64,000 nt of DNA from Lingula anatina (GCF_001039355.2 NW_019775538.1:271947-335946), one strand, 5' to 3'. Shown: positions 1-11,121, counted from the stretch's first letter. A program made the numbers and translations. Notes: generated by a model from the sequence alone, not told the origin.

Positions 1-195
1 TGTAGCGTGTTTTGCATGGTGCCAGACAGTGCCGCCGGCTTCGTTCTAGGCTCGGATGACTTCTATGAAAAATATGTAAAGCACGTTTCTCTTCATTTTA
101 TATATACGTTTTAAGTTTTTCCTTTATAACAGAACCGTGCAGAATGTTATGGCCTGCTTCCCTTTAACATACCGGTTGTGGAAGCCGGACATTAA
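1..195 (+). CDS. 3' end of an unidentified gene (two terminal exons, partial)
   Basis: Positions 1-75 read open in frame 1 and end at a GTAAAG donor. A pyrimidine-rich acceptor ends at 132, and 133-195 continues in the same phase to a TAA. The joined C-terminus is 46 residues, runs through GFVLGSDDFYEKY and ends in PFNIPVVEAGH. I do not recognise the family. The rest of the gene lies outside the window. Its stop codon is only about 130 bases before the start codon of the next gene on the same strand, and I see no AATAAA in between, so the two could share a transcription unit or this could be a chance reading. The support is phase agreement and splice-site quality only. Confidence 0.35.
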
Positions 196-213
196 TATTC
201 ATGACGGTTACGA

Positions 214-221
214 TGACGTCA
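214..221. promoter_or_regulatory. CRE/ATF palindrome TGACGTCA upstream of the amidohydrolase-like gene
   Basis: The full palindrome TGACGTCA sits about 105 bases before the start codon at 325, in the short spacer between two same-strand genes. This is the consensus cAMP-response/ATF element, and the position fits a proximal promoter. Function is inferred from the motif only. Confidence 0.4.
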
Positions 222-324
222 TCAAGAAGAGTTTACTTAGATAAATAGAACACCATAAGATGGGATTGCCATTTCACGGATTAACACTTCCCACAAAAGG
301 ACTCTCGTTGTTGATAAAGCGAAG

Positions 325-3254
325 ATGCACCTTTTTCACGTCTACGTGTGGCCGTTGATCGCCGTTTTAGCGGGGAATTGTGCAAAGGGGTCAGGAATCA
401 GTGGAACCAATGGCTACGTAGAGTATTTCCCAGGTAGTTATTTATTTCTAAATATCAGCTCCTCTCATTACGTTTCATTTTTACAGTGTATATCAAAGTA
501 TGTAGCATTTCAAAATAACCTTTTCTCAACTTGCATGGTATTTGAAAACATATTTTTGTTAAGGTGGGACTGTATTCGAATATGGCTAAAAATCACTTAT
601 TTATAGATTAAATCAACAGTAAAAAAATCCCCGAACCCCATTTGTAGTGCTTTGTTCAAGTGCTATAATACATGTACCATTAAAAGCATGTCAATAGCTG
701 TACAGGTGCCTGAGAAAATCAAGAAACCGAAAATGATGTTTTCGCCCAAAAATTCCAATATTACGTCACACGATGGAATCGGAGCTGTGTTTCAAGCATA
801 ATTAGATGTTTTGAAGATACATAAAATGAATGCAACAGGAATAAAAAAAGCTAAAAATTTTAATTTAAGATATAATATCCAACCTGCAATCTTACCTTAA
901 CACAAATAAAATGTATGAGAAGGGCAGGACATTTTGTCGTAGCTACCCTTCAAAACACAGGTTTGGCTGCACATCTGGCGTTAGACAAATAGAGCGAGTA
1001 AACCAAGAAGGAAAACTTAACCAGATACATCGGTGAAGTGGCAACAATGCCAATTAAAATATCAGTTACTTATTTACTTACTTATTCATTTATTTATTTA
1101 TGCATTGTAAATGACAAGTTGCACTATGTATGAACTGGGTCAATTTTCGTCGTCAATAAAGTTTAACCGATCGATGAGCTTCTCAAAGAAAGACCCTGAG
1201 TCTCTTAAAGATAGACCTTGAGTCTCTTAAAGATGAACCGTTCAGTAATTTTAGGGTCAAAATGTTACTGTCCCGCAATTCCTAGAAAGACCAAAGAAGT
1301 ACTCAAACTACATTGGCAATAACACCTTACTATGAATGGAATAGAAAAGATATGAGAGGGGGTCGAATCACCAGCCCTAAATGAATAATTTTTTAAGCTC
1401 GTTTTTAAGTTATTGGGTAAATTTTATTTACATTATAACCTCTTCTTTTCATCCCTCATTCATTCATTTCAATCGTTTGTTGAACTTTGTTTACGCCGAG
1501 CTGCGACCAAGGGGCGGGACTGAGATAAGGCAACCCCCTTAAAGTGTGTAATTTCGAAAGGGAAATTACAGTAATTTCCAGTTATCCATGTGTTTATACA
1601 AACAAACATGTTACCACTAAACCAAGGAATTAGAAATATGTTGATACTTCTAGAATTTCCTCTCTGTGGTCAATTAAACAAAATGAATTAAACATGAATT
1701 TAACAACAAAGATGGTTATCAAGAAGACGTGATCTTTAATTAGTTGGGTTTTGTCGATTCATATAGTTTTTCATGTTGCATAGACGTTTTTTACCATTTG
1801 TTATTAGAATTGTTGTTGTTGTTCTAATCCTGAGGAAATTGTTTAATTACACTTTGTTTAGGGAGTTACATGTATAAATGAATAGAATTTGAGAGAGCCG
1901 ACTTATCCAAATTTGATATTTTTATCAATCGATATTACTGCAGAATGGCACAGCTTCAGGATCATGTCATAATATTTTTTATTTTCCAGGTACGCCGGAT
2001 TCCCAGGTCATTATCACAGCCGCACATGGGGGCTATCTCAAACCCAGCAGCATTCCCGACAGAACGAAAGGGTGTTTGTCAGGGTCAACGTGCATCTGGA
2101 CCCATACCTGTGGTTCGACTAGCTCTCAGTGTACCGCCAAGACGGTGAGAGACACCAAAACAAAGGAACTGGCTACAGAACTCACTAAAGCCTTGGAGAC
2201 TCAGACGGGAAAGCGCCCACATTTGATCGTTAATCATCTAAGTAGAGGTATGCTTCAACCATTGTATTGCGGATTTTTATGCACTTTTTGTATTTCATTG
2301 CCTCCCATACAACGTTACCATGGCGGTTCCCAACGTTCTAAAACCTCGACTCAAATTTCAAATTTCCCAACAACGATACCGCATCCAAAATACTAAATAC
2401 TATTATTATATTATATTATATTATATTATATTATATTATATTATATTATATTATTATTTTTTTTAATTTGGTTGCCAATATGATGACATAGTGAACCCAA
2501 ATTGTTAATTGCTTGCAAAATTGTTTTTTATATTTGATATATGATATTTGATAGATCTTTTGTATTATATATGATCTGTAAGCATTTTTTTAAAATTTGT
2601 CATAAGGTTTTTTAATGAATGGAAATATGTGATATGTTTATTCAGGCATTCATTCATTGCAAATATGAATAAACCCCCCACTTTGTAAGAGCAATGGGCC
2701 TCGTTTTTTCAGTAAAATTGGACCCCAATCGAGAAATTGGGGAGGCAACATTCAACGTTGCAGCTGCCTTGACAGCATTTAACGAATACCACAAATTCAT
2801 CACTGACGCACGTGCCAACATCACCGGTGCGGGGCTTCTCTTTGACATTCACGGGCAAAGCCACCCTGAGAAGTGGATTGAACTGGGCTACTTGATGAGC
2901 AAAAAACGACTCAATGAAAACAATCTCGAACCCACCCTCTCTTCCATTCGCTCCTTGTACAACAGTCACAGTACAAACATGAATTTTGACGCCCTTCTAC
3001 GTGGTAACAACAGCTTTGGCGGTTTACTGAGTAATCATGGGTACCAGGTTGTTCCATCCCCGGGAAACACGTCACCCGGATCAGGGAACTACTTCAGTGG
3101 GGGCTACACGGTGAAGACGTATGGTTCGCGTAATGGTGGCGCCATTGATGCCATACAAATTGAATCACCGTATGCCTTGCGTACATCTGAACGTGCCACC
3201 TACGTGGCAGCTTTGACAGCCGTGGTCCAGAATTTTCTGGATTTGTACTATTAA
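325..3254 (+). CDS. Secreted N-formylglutamate amidohydrolase-like protein
   Basis: Exons 325-433, 1990-2247 and 2713-3254 join in phase to give 302 aa. An N-terminal hydrophobic segment (about residues 5-18, ending LAGNCA) looks like a signal peptide, so the product is probably secreted. The fold signature is that of the N-formylglutamate amidohydrolase family (bacterial HutG-type zinc hydrolases): VIITAAHGGYLKPSSIPDR at 43-61, LDPNRE at 125-130, LFDIHGQSHP at 165-174 and IQIESPYALR at 270-279. The His and Asp/Glu of these motifs are the expected metal and catalytic residues. Four cysteines at about 64-84 could form disulfides outside the cell. The bacterial enzymes release formate from N-formyl-L-glutamate; the animal substrate is unknown. 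Intron 1 carries AT-rich filler and a short 24-bp tandem repeat near 1188-1235. Intron 2 carries a TTATA microsatellite. The introns and typical animal splice sites argue against bacterial contamination. Confidence 0.8.
2402..2452. repeat. (TTATA)n microsatellite
   Basis: About ten near-perfect TTATA pentamers lie in intron 2 of the amidohydrolase-like gene, followed by a T-rich run. Confidence 0.9.
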
Positions 3255-3617
3255 TATAATTCTGAATTTCAGACTTAATCCTTGCTACCTGTTTATCAGC
3301 AGGTAAATAATGTTGTATGATATGACTTATAGGCAGATTCGTAGGATACCCCGTCTCGCTTGAATGAACCGCGTTCCTGATATTGCCTTCCCTTATCTCC
3401 TTAAAAAGAGAAAATATCCACAACTTGAGCCCCATGCCAATATATTATATGTATCTTGTCGAAGCTTTTGGTATGTGTGAGAAATATTGGATGGTGGGAT
3501 CCCGTCTTTCTGTAACCTTGTAAATATATGTATTCAAGATCCGTACGTATAAGTGTGGATGGAGTTTTGAAAATGCAAGGCACCTTTCTGTATTGTTTGA
3601 TATTATAACATGGTAAG

Positions 3618-3896
3618 GTTATGTAACCGGAGAATATATTCATGTTTAGGGCAACTATAGTAAAAAAAATATTATCCCAGAACTAAGTTTTATAAAATTC
3701 AAAGCAACTGTTCATTTTGACCAAAAAGAAAAGAATTTTCATGAGGTGAACAGCAATTTTCTTTGACTTACCGAACGCAGGCACCATGCCTACGCTAATT
3801 TGGTTTTAACCAGGTCTGAGTGTTATGTAACCGGAGAATATATTCATGTTTAGGGCAACTATAGTAAAAAAACATTATCCCAGAACTTAGTTTTAT
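3618..3896. repeat. Direct repeat of about 72 bp, two copies
   Basis: The block beginning TATGTAACCGGAGAATATAT occurs at 3618-3691 and again at 3824-3896 with only a few differences, separated by about 130 bases. It lies directly upstream of the dead retrotransposon, so it may be a local duplication or the ends of a small element. The stretch from 3255 to 3617 is the 3' flank of the amidohydrolase-like gene, and I see nothing coding in it. Confidence 0.75.
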
Positions 3897-4002
3897 TAAT
3901 CTTGTGTGTAAGTAGGACAAAAAAAAATATATATATTTTAGAGTTAAACCACCATTTGGGCGGTGTCCGCGTATAATAACACAAACACATGAGAGTTGAC
4001 TA

Positions 4003-5011
4003 TCTCACTTCATTATACTTTTTTCACTTTATGTTAATGACTGTGAATTAGAATTTTTAAAAAATGGTATGCAACCAGATGAGATGAAAGACTTGTCACT
4101 TTTTTTACTCATGTATGTGGATGATTTAGTTTTGTTTGCTGATTCTGCAATAGGATTACAAAACATGTTGGACTCATTAGCAATGTACTGTATGCTGATA
4201 AATGGTCTTTGACTGTAAATGTAAAAAACAGAGATATTGGTGTTTAGGAATGGTGGTTGTTTAAAAGTAGACGACGTTTGGTCATACATGTATAAGGGTC
4301 AACAATTTGAAATTGTCTATGAATTTTGCTATTTGGGTATTATTCTGAATTTTAATGACAAATTCTTCAAAACTCCAAAACAATTAGCCTTGCAGTGTCG
4401 TAAAGCGATGTTTAGTCTGTATAGAAAGTGCACTGATATGAGCCAGCACTGCTCTTTCATTATTTGATACTTATATATATTGCTTACTATGGATGTGAAG
4501 TCTGTGGGCACCATCGTGCACCAGACCTCGAAAAAGTTTACTTGGACTTTGGGAAATTTATTTTAGGGGGTAAGCGTTCAACTTCAGATGCAACGATCTA
4601 TGCTGAATTGGGAAGGTTTCCTTTGTACTAGGAAAACAAGAATAATAAAATATTGGTTGAAATTGAGGAAAACAAATAACTGCATCTTACAAGAATGTTT
4701 AACCTATATCTTATGAATGGAGATACAGTAAATGTATGAATAATACACCATGTGGTAACTGGCTTTCTAAGGTGCATGACATTTTTATAGAAACAGGTTT
4801 CCGTGAATTTTGGTTTTATCCAAGTTACAATGAAAAGTTTATGGTCTCTCAAGTTAAACAAAAATTAATGGATATCCAACAGCAAGCTATATTTTCTGAC
4901 ATAAACGGATCTCGGAAATGGTGGCTATATAGACACCTCATTGATCGTGTTACCATGCAATCCTACCTTGCGAAGCCAATTCTAGCTCAATATAAAAAAA
5001 TTAATCAGTAA
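4003..5011 (+). mobile_element. Decayed non-LTR retrotransposon (LINE) fragment, reverse transcriptase C-terminal half
   Basis: Conceptual translation shows LFSLYVNDCE (the palm-region box before the catalytic site), then MYVDDLVLFADSAIGLQNML, a classic reverse transcriptase YXDD motif (Asp pair at 4120-4125). The FCYLGI thumb-type box of LINEs follows, then a long tail (4736-5011) typical of the region after the RT domain. Several stops and frameshifts interrupt it (for example after the YVDD block, near 4465 and near 4631), and no endonuclease region is present. It is a 5'-truncated, inactive copy. The clade (CR1/L2/Jockey-like) is not resolved. Confidence 0.75.
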
Positions 5012-5030
5012 AATTAGACTTTCTTCTCCT

Positions 5031-5155
5031 CTACCAGGGCTACAAATTGATTTTTCACAAGATATTCACAGATATGTCTTTGAATAAATAGACGGTCGTT
5101 TGGTCGTCTGGAAATGTGGAAAATGTGCCTATAATATCTGCCACCCTGGTACAGA
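5031..5155. mobile_element. MITE, family H (copy 1)
   Basis: The ends are CTACCAGGG and its inverse CCCTGGTA, and the interior matches the copy at 20559-20686 (shared ATATTCACAGATAT, AATAAATAGAC and TAATCTGCCACCCTGG). This copy is more diverged and I see no clear target duplication. Confidence 0.65.
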
Positions 5156-5796
5156 GTACATATCAGACACGCCTGATAGATTTGGGGCAGGCAAGAATCA
5201 GTATGATCTCCATAAAATCCGTTTCTCTCGGCTCTGGTGGAGACGGTGGATCGACCCTACAGGTAGCTGTAAGATAGCTGACAGGAGAGAGAGAGAGAGA
5301 GTAGCCCGGAAGATCGTCCGAAACTATCCCTGCCTGCGTGCCAGACCTGTAGCCCTTATGTTAAAAAATAAAGAAGCCAAGTAATATCACCGCCAGCTAC
5401 TGTGTTCAGACACCTCAGATATCAATAACTAACCAATATAATAATATTCTTTCTATTCATTTTTTTTAGATTAAAACACCTATGTACAACAAAAAATGGA
5501 CTTGCTTGCGAATGTTCTTATGCGTTCCGTGAAATATGTTTTCACCTTTGATTGACTACCAATCGCTCGAAATAAAAATCACACTTCCTTCGTGATATAA
5601 CTCGTACTAATTTGAACCGTTATAACTTGGTTATGTTTTAAACTATTTTATTATGCGTATTCATTCATTTAATCATGTGATGTGTACTTATTGATTTCAT
5701 TTTCCATCTCTCTTAATTTACATAGAGTACACAATCTTTCAGCTTCCGAAGTTCGTTTATCCGGTGTCATGTACCAGAAGGTCCCCCATGACAGAA
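5156..5796. other. No gene seen; short GA run
   Basis: A (GA)n run lies at about 5282-5301. Otherwise the stretch is AT-rich with only short chance reading frames. Confidence 0.6.
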
Positions 5797-6000
5797 AGTC
5801 CGGGACCCGTTATTTCAGAAACCAGGGGTCCGTAGGACCCCTGGTTTCTGAAATAATGGGTCCCGGACCTTGTATCATGGTAATTGGATATAATATACAG
5901 GGTCCCCCGGACCCTGCATTTAACCGGACTCTACATTTCAGAACATAGAGTCCGGGACCCGTTATTTCGAGACAGGGAGTCCGCCGGACTCTCAGTTTTA
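5797..6000. repeat. Hairpin plus array of GGGTCC / GGACCC palindromic units
   Basis: Arms of about 34 bases (5797-5830 and 5834-5867) pair almost perfectly around a GTA loop, with TTATTTCAGAAACCAGGGG on the left arm and its complement on the right. Further copies of the core AGTCCGGGACCCGTTATTTC and its inverse continue to about 6000. The structure resembles a small foldback element or a satellite built from one palindromic unit. Confidence 0.7.
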
Positions 6001-6456
6001 AAACACCGGCGTTCGCAATCACAAACTCTCTGCTCGAGATAACAACGGCAATTATCATTTATGAGGCTATGGCTTGTGTGCCACTCTCTTTATTTATGAG
6101 AACTGACCCGAACACCAGTGCGTGTTGCACATTTTTCTTTGGCATAAACTGTGTCAAAGCAGATTACATTCTTGTATTTTAAAATATTTTTTCATCAGTG
6201 AAAAGTTTATTTTCACTTATTATGCCAATATACCAAGTATGATAATACATATCTTTGGTACGCTTATTGAAAACTTGGACATAATAACGATTCGTTCTGT
6301 GGGATCATAATTTTTATTTCACCACTATTTCTTTGGGCAAGATTCTGTCAGCAATGTTCAGTATTTCAATCTAGTATTTCATGGTCCCTGACTGTACTCT
6401 GAAAAGGTCGGAACCGTAAAATATCACCTCGAACTGCTTGGTTGCATGTTTTGGAC

Positions 6457-6720
6457 TAAGGCTGCGTTCACATGAAAAATCTATTTTCTAAAAATCTAAA
6501 AATCTATTTGCGGTATCTTGTGATCACGATCTGTGCCCTGAATACCCCTTGGCGTTATTACGGGCGGCGCGAGCCAGTTACTTCCAAAGCTGTAATTAAT
6601 TCTCGGCGTTGCCAGTAATTACGCCGCGGGGTATTCAGGGCACAGACCGTGATCACAAGATACCGCAAATAGATTTTTTAGATTTTTAGAAAATAGATTT
6701 TTCATGTGAACGCAGCCTAA
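6457..6720. mobile_element. MITE with long terminal inverted repeats and TAA target duplication (PIF/Harbinger-like), family B
   Basis: The element spans 6460-6717. It begins GGCTGCGTTCACATGAAAAA and ends with the inverse, and the inverted repeats extend about 95 bases each with few mismatches. It is flanked on both sides by TAA (6457-6459, 6718-6720). A 3-bp TWA duplication is the hallmark of PIF/Harbinger transposases. The element has no coding capacity. Confidence 0.75.
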
Positions 6721-6993
6721 AGCCCTAAACGTTGTATGCAGCATTGAACAATATATAATAAAAATAAGATATTGCATTGCTAATACATATGGCTTTATTT
6801 TTGTTCCCGCCAGACGCCTTTAGGCGATATTCTTTGTCAATATCTTTTCGCTGACCATTAAAATGAGAAAGTGAAAACAATGATATAAAGGAAATTTAGT
6901 TTATGGTAAGTGATGTGAAACTAAAGAATATGCCAATGCACATGCTGGAGGTAGCCGGCGTAACAGGAATAACAGGAAAGGAACCGCTGTCCG

Positions 6994-7146
6994 CTTCCCA
7001 TTACTTTGTGCAGATGACATTCGTCCTATATACTAACCCCTATACTTCCCATTACTTTGTGCAGATGACATTCGTCCTATATACTAACCCCTATACTTCC
7101 CACTACTTTGTGCAGATGACATTCGTCCTATATACAAACCCCAATA
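6994..7146. repeat. 51-bp tandem repeat, three copies
   Basis: Three successive units begin CTTCCCATTACTTTGTGCAG; units 1 and 2 are essentially identical and unit 3 carries a few changes. The unit length is a multiple of three, so the array stays open as a 17-residue repeat (SHYFVQMTFVLYTNPYT). I see no splice sites or homology that would make it a gene. Confidence 0.85.
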
Positions 7147-7767
7147 CTCCAATTAACCCTAACCTGTACTTATCATATGGGAGCCAGGACTACCATTGCT
7201 AGGACTACCGTTCCTGTGATACTGGCACTTGCAGACTAAATTGTACATGTGTTAGTTGTGTTTGCTATGCTATATGCCAAACTATTCGGATACGAGAATG
7301 CACGGATGTATTCCCGTCAGCCTTGTTCTGTTCCATAAGAGCTTGCAGCTTCAGGGCAATACATGTTTATCCGTAAACCATACATACCCGTGGGAAAATA
7401 TTTTGACATTTATATGCGACATACAAATAGTGTCTGTTTTACCATGACGTAATCCTGACTATTTGTTTCGGCGGAATGTCTGGAAATCATTGCTAGCTAA
7501 ACTCAATGGAAGTTTTTTTTTCTTGAAGTGACAGACCAGTTAGTAATATCATTTCATTTCACAACCACCATGTTCAGTTGAGTAAATTATTACAAGTTTC
7601 GCATTCCCGGAGTAAATACCAGTAATTGAACCACAAACCCGGTATATGGTAGCTATATTCAAACGGCAGATTGATAAAGCACGGTATATTCAACACATGC
7701 GATAACTGACATATTGAAACGTTCGAATATGTATATTTTCTTCTCTGTTTTCATCTCAGCATTAAAA

Positions 7768-8252
7768 CTAAACACACTTCTTGTATATACGGCGACAAGC
7801 GTCTTTGAAACAGTTTTCTCCCAGGCAGAGGCCCTTGCTGTTCCCGTACAGGCTTTTGTGCCTTGCAAGATTGGAATAATGTTTCCTTTGAACATCCATG
7901 CAACGGTGATCCCAGCTCCAATTAGTATCAAAAAACTTAAACATATCTAGATGGAGTTTGCTCCGGTTGAGGCTTGAGCATTCAACAGGGCATGAATCAA
8001 ACCCTCCCGAATAGCATAGCCCTTCCATAAGTGCCAGGTTTGATAGGTGCACAGGGTCAGGTTTCTTCTTTCCACTTTGGTTAACTAAAAGTGAAAATGA
8101 AAGAAATGACACTTAACATGGTGTAATGACATGAAAAGTAATCTGTCTGGGTGTGTGGTTACCATAAGCACAAAAGGTGGGGCCGATGCCCAAGCCGAGA
8201 GGTTTTCGCTGATTGATACGTGTGTGTGTGTGTGTGTGTGTGTGTTTGTGTG

Positions 8253-8294
<42 letters not shown>

Positions 8295-8297
8295 AAA

Positions 8298-8332
<35 letters not shown>

Positions 8333-9720
8333 AAATCTGATATCTAGTCCCATGTGTTTCCGTTGAGTAAAAAGACAAATTCATTTTAAATTATTTTCCA
8401 TTTTGAACCAAAACATGTTAAAACATGCCATTTGTTTCTGTAACTATTTTTAAAACTATTTATACATTAACGAAAGAGTTTCACTTTTAAGTCATTCCCC
8501 ATAAACAATAACTAATTGCGTAAAATCTGTTTTTAAAATTTTGTACATAGGTGCAAATACTCACAAAGAGAATGCCCGGGAAATTGTTTCAGTTGGCCCT
8601 TTTATATGTGGCTAAGCCATGAAATTTTACCCATAACTTTTTTTATAACATCTCCTTTTTCTCTCTATTGACCGTAGTCTCGGTTTTGCACAGTAACTTC
8701 CCCCCTCAGTACTACATGTATTTAAAATATAATAAGTATACCTAATATACTATAGGGCGGGGTGTGGTAGCGACCATGTATTGCCACCCGCGGAAAGGGC
8801 TGCATTTCTTCCGGAGTGAAGTGTTCCTTGTAGTAACTAAATGACACTTTACCATCGCCACTTCCCTCTTCTTCGGAGATATTTCCATGTGGGTGACTCT
8901 GCAGATAAAATCTATACTCGTTTCGATGGAAAAGGTATATATACTGGCACATGAAATGAAAGTGGGCTGAAAACTTGTCTATGGTGTAAATATCATCTCT
9001 GTATATAGCATCGAAAGATTTGTTGTATTTTTTCTCCAAATAGTGCCTAAGTTCGATTAAGTGCTTCACTTTAATTACAACAGGAAAATATGTCATACAC
9101 TGCATCACTTCTGGAGTTCCATATAATTTTTCCGTAAACTTAGCGGCTTGTCGAAAGATGAAACTCGTGAAATTGCCGATTATCCCAAAGACGACTGGTT
9201 TCCCATCTTCAAAGAGCAATTCTGGTGTTACCATGGTAACAAATAAGGTGTCTGTGTCAACAATGCCAACGTACTCGGCATCGGTGTAGTTCTCGGGATA
9301 GAAGTTGGACCACTGCTGCCGATGATAGCCCATTTTACGATAAATGTGCGGGGCCGGATTTTCAAAATGGACACTCGGGTACGGATAGCGCTTGGCAATT
9401 TCAGCTCCTACAATGTGGTCTTGCGGCGATTCGTTGTCCAGTACTACAACCAATTTGATCTCATCCGGCCAAAATAGGCGCATGCTCTCAACAAGCATAC
9501 CATCATAGGGGGGTAGCTTTTTTGAAAACATCCTTACCATAAGCACAAAGTTTGGGACGGTTGCCCATGCCGAAAGGTCGTTCCTGGTTGAAAGGTTAAT
9601 GCCGGGCCAATATGAGCCACGGTCTTTGGAGATATATAAGACACAGCACAGAAAACCGAGGGTCGCAGCGGCAGTCGTAGTTTTGATGATACGTGCAGCA
9701 AGGTAACTGTTGGCCAACAT
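7768..9720 (-). CDS. Type II membrane glycosyltransferase-like protein, two exons
   Basis: Exon 1 runs 9720 down to 8742 and ends ATTAG|GTATAC. Exon 2 runs 8084 to 7768 after the acceptor TTTCACTTTTAG. The phases match and give 431 aa. Reading through the donor would end a few codons later at 8722; I prefer the spliced form because exon 2 is rich in Trp/Cys and reads like a conserved tail (LMEGLCYSGGFD, FKFFDTNWSWDHRCMD). A short cytoplasmic N-terminus and one membrane segment (about residues 11-30) fit a Golgi type II enzyme. VGIVDTDTLFVT at 151-162 has the DxD motif used by GT-A glycosyltransferases to bind a metal and nucleotide sugar. There are NxS/T sites in the lumenal part. It resembles uncharacterised invertebrate glycosyltransferases; donor and acceptor are unknown. 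The intron holds a decayed copy of part of exon 1. Confidence 0.72.
8150..8212 (-). pseudogene. Decayed duplicate of a piece of the glycosyltransferase exon 1, inside its intron
   Basis: On the minus strand this reads ENLSAWASAPPFVLMV. The functional exon reads NDLSAWATVPNFVLMV at about residues 47-62 (9537-9590). DNA similarity stops at the shared ATGGTAA: the functional exon has ATG GTA AGG and the copy has ATG GTA ACC, both of which look like splice donors. Upstream on the minus strand the copy is replaced by AC and CT microsatellites. It is probably a duplicated exon remnant. Confidence 0.6.
8219..8329. repeat. Compound (TG)n and (GA)n microsatellite
   Basis: A TG run (8219-8253) passes into two GA runs (about 8256-8290 and 8299-8329). 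It lies within the glycosyltransferase intron and creates spurious Leu-Ser and Arg-Glu reading frames. Confidence 0.95.
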
Positions 9721-10735
9721 CGTGAAAAGCGATAGTTCGGTTGAAAGTTTCTACTCGCCGGCTGCACTCAGCTTTGGAAGTAGTTTTTTTTCCTTTGTTC
9801 ACTTTCAGTTGTACACAAGAATAATAAAAAACAAAATGCTATAGTGAGCTTATGTAACCGTGGCCATAAACGTGAATTGCTACGGGCAACGAAAGCCGAT
9901 ATTCACTGCTTGTACACTTACGATGACCAGCCAGACCCAATATAGAGGTGCAACTGATTTCACAGGCATGCTCTTAAAATATGAAGTGCACAGATTACAA
10001 ACTATGTTTGATTATTTTACGGTCCCACATTAAGAAGTTTGTATCAAAGTTTCAGTCTATTAATTCATCGTTTAATCCCAAAAAGGAACATACCTTATTG
10101 TCAATTGAAAAACGCCCGACTTTGAAAACCCAATCATCACTAGTTTGGTTCTTTTATTTTTCTCCTTCAAGTTTAACATTGTAAAAATTATGATGATCTT
10201 CTGTATAGAACAGTTCATTGTTTTTGGAACGACTTAAGTTTGCTTGTCACTGAATATAATCAAAGTAGGGAAACTACACTCTCCTGACAGTAAAATAAAC
10301 CTTTAAATGTTAATTTAAAAATAACTACTCCGTCGTGGTCCATATGTTATATCAGAAATGTCAAACTATCATGGAATCACAATTTAGTTTTCACTCAGCA
10401 ACAGAAAACCCTGTTTTCTATTGCACCAAGTACTTGGGCAAGACTAAACTTTCTGGCAATGTTTCTGGGGAACACACGTTAGCCATGACGCAAAGCCCCT
10501 TAAGTTACAGTTTGAATATTTGAAAAAACATCCAAGTTACGTCATATATGATTTACTATGACTGAATCACTACAAAATATATAGGAAAGCGATATATAAA
10601 ATTTTTAATGATATGGAGCGGAACATTCGTTCCCGGAACAAAGGTTACCTTACATGGTAAAAATTAGATGTAGATATAAAGTTGAGACAGCCGTGGATTT
10701 AGCTTTTAAAGTCTCATACTGCAGCGGGGCTGTAT

Positions 10736-10812
10736 CCTCCCCAGGGAGGCTAGGGCGTCAACACTCAGATTGTATCAGGGTCAAAAAGACCAGGCGTCTG
10801 TAAACCGCGCTG
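10736..10812. repeat. Old dispersed repeat, copy 1 (family I)
   Basis: It shares CTCCCCAGGGAGGC, GACC..GGCGTC and AAACCGC in the same order and spacing with 17605-17690. Neither copy has visible terminal repeats. Confidence 0.5.
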
Positions 10813-10898
10813 CTGAGACGCATCTGTAGTGCTGTGTACAGGATATGAATTTTACTTTATATTTTTACTTTTTTCGTTTTCTGAGGCGGGGGGGGGGG

Positions 10899-11092
10899 NN
10901 NNNNNNNNNNNNNNNNNNNNNNNNNNNNNNNNNNNNNNNNNNNNNNNNNNNNNNNNNNNNNNNNNNNNNNNNNNNNNNNNNNNNNNNNNNNNNNNNNNNN
11001 NNNNNNNNNNNNNNNNNNNNNNNNNNNNNNNNNNNNNNNNNNNNNNNNNNNNNNNNNNNNNNNNNNNNNNNNNNNNNNNNNNNNNNNNNNNN
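10899..11092. other. Sequence gap (194 N)
   Basis: The run of N is preceded directly by a poly-G tract, which probably caused the break. Reading frames that cross it have no meaning. Confidence 0.95.
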
Positions 11093-11121
11093 TTCTTGCC
11101 AAGGCCAGGCATGCTGACTTA

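Noticed and set aside
325-3254. Bacterial contamination or a recent bacterial gene
   Set aside because: The gene has two introns with animal splice sites, a eukaryotic signal peptide and host-like base composition.
5100-5384. 94-codon frame with Arg-rich tail
   Set aside because: It starts inside the family H MITE and runs through a GA repeat; no protein feature is recognisable.
6994-7146. CRISPR-like array
   Set aside because: The three 51-bp units are contiguous, without unique spacers, and the window is eukaryotic.
8085-8384. Arg-Glu and Leu-Ser repeat reading frames
   Set aside because: They come from the GA and TG microsatellites in the glycosyltransferase intron.
8722-8741. Unspliced C-terminus of the glycosyltransferase (read-through to the stop at 8722)
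   Set aside because: A donor at 8741 and a phase-matched downstream exon rich in Cys and Trp give a more convincing tail, though the unspliced form cannot be excluded.
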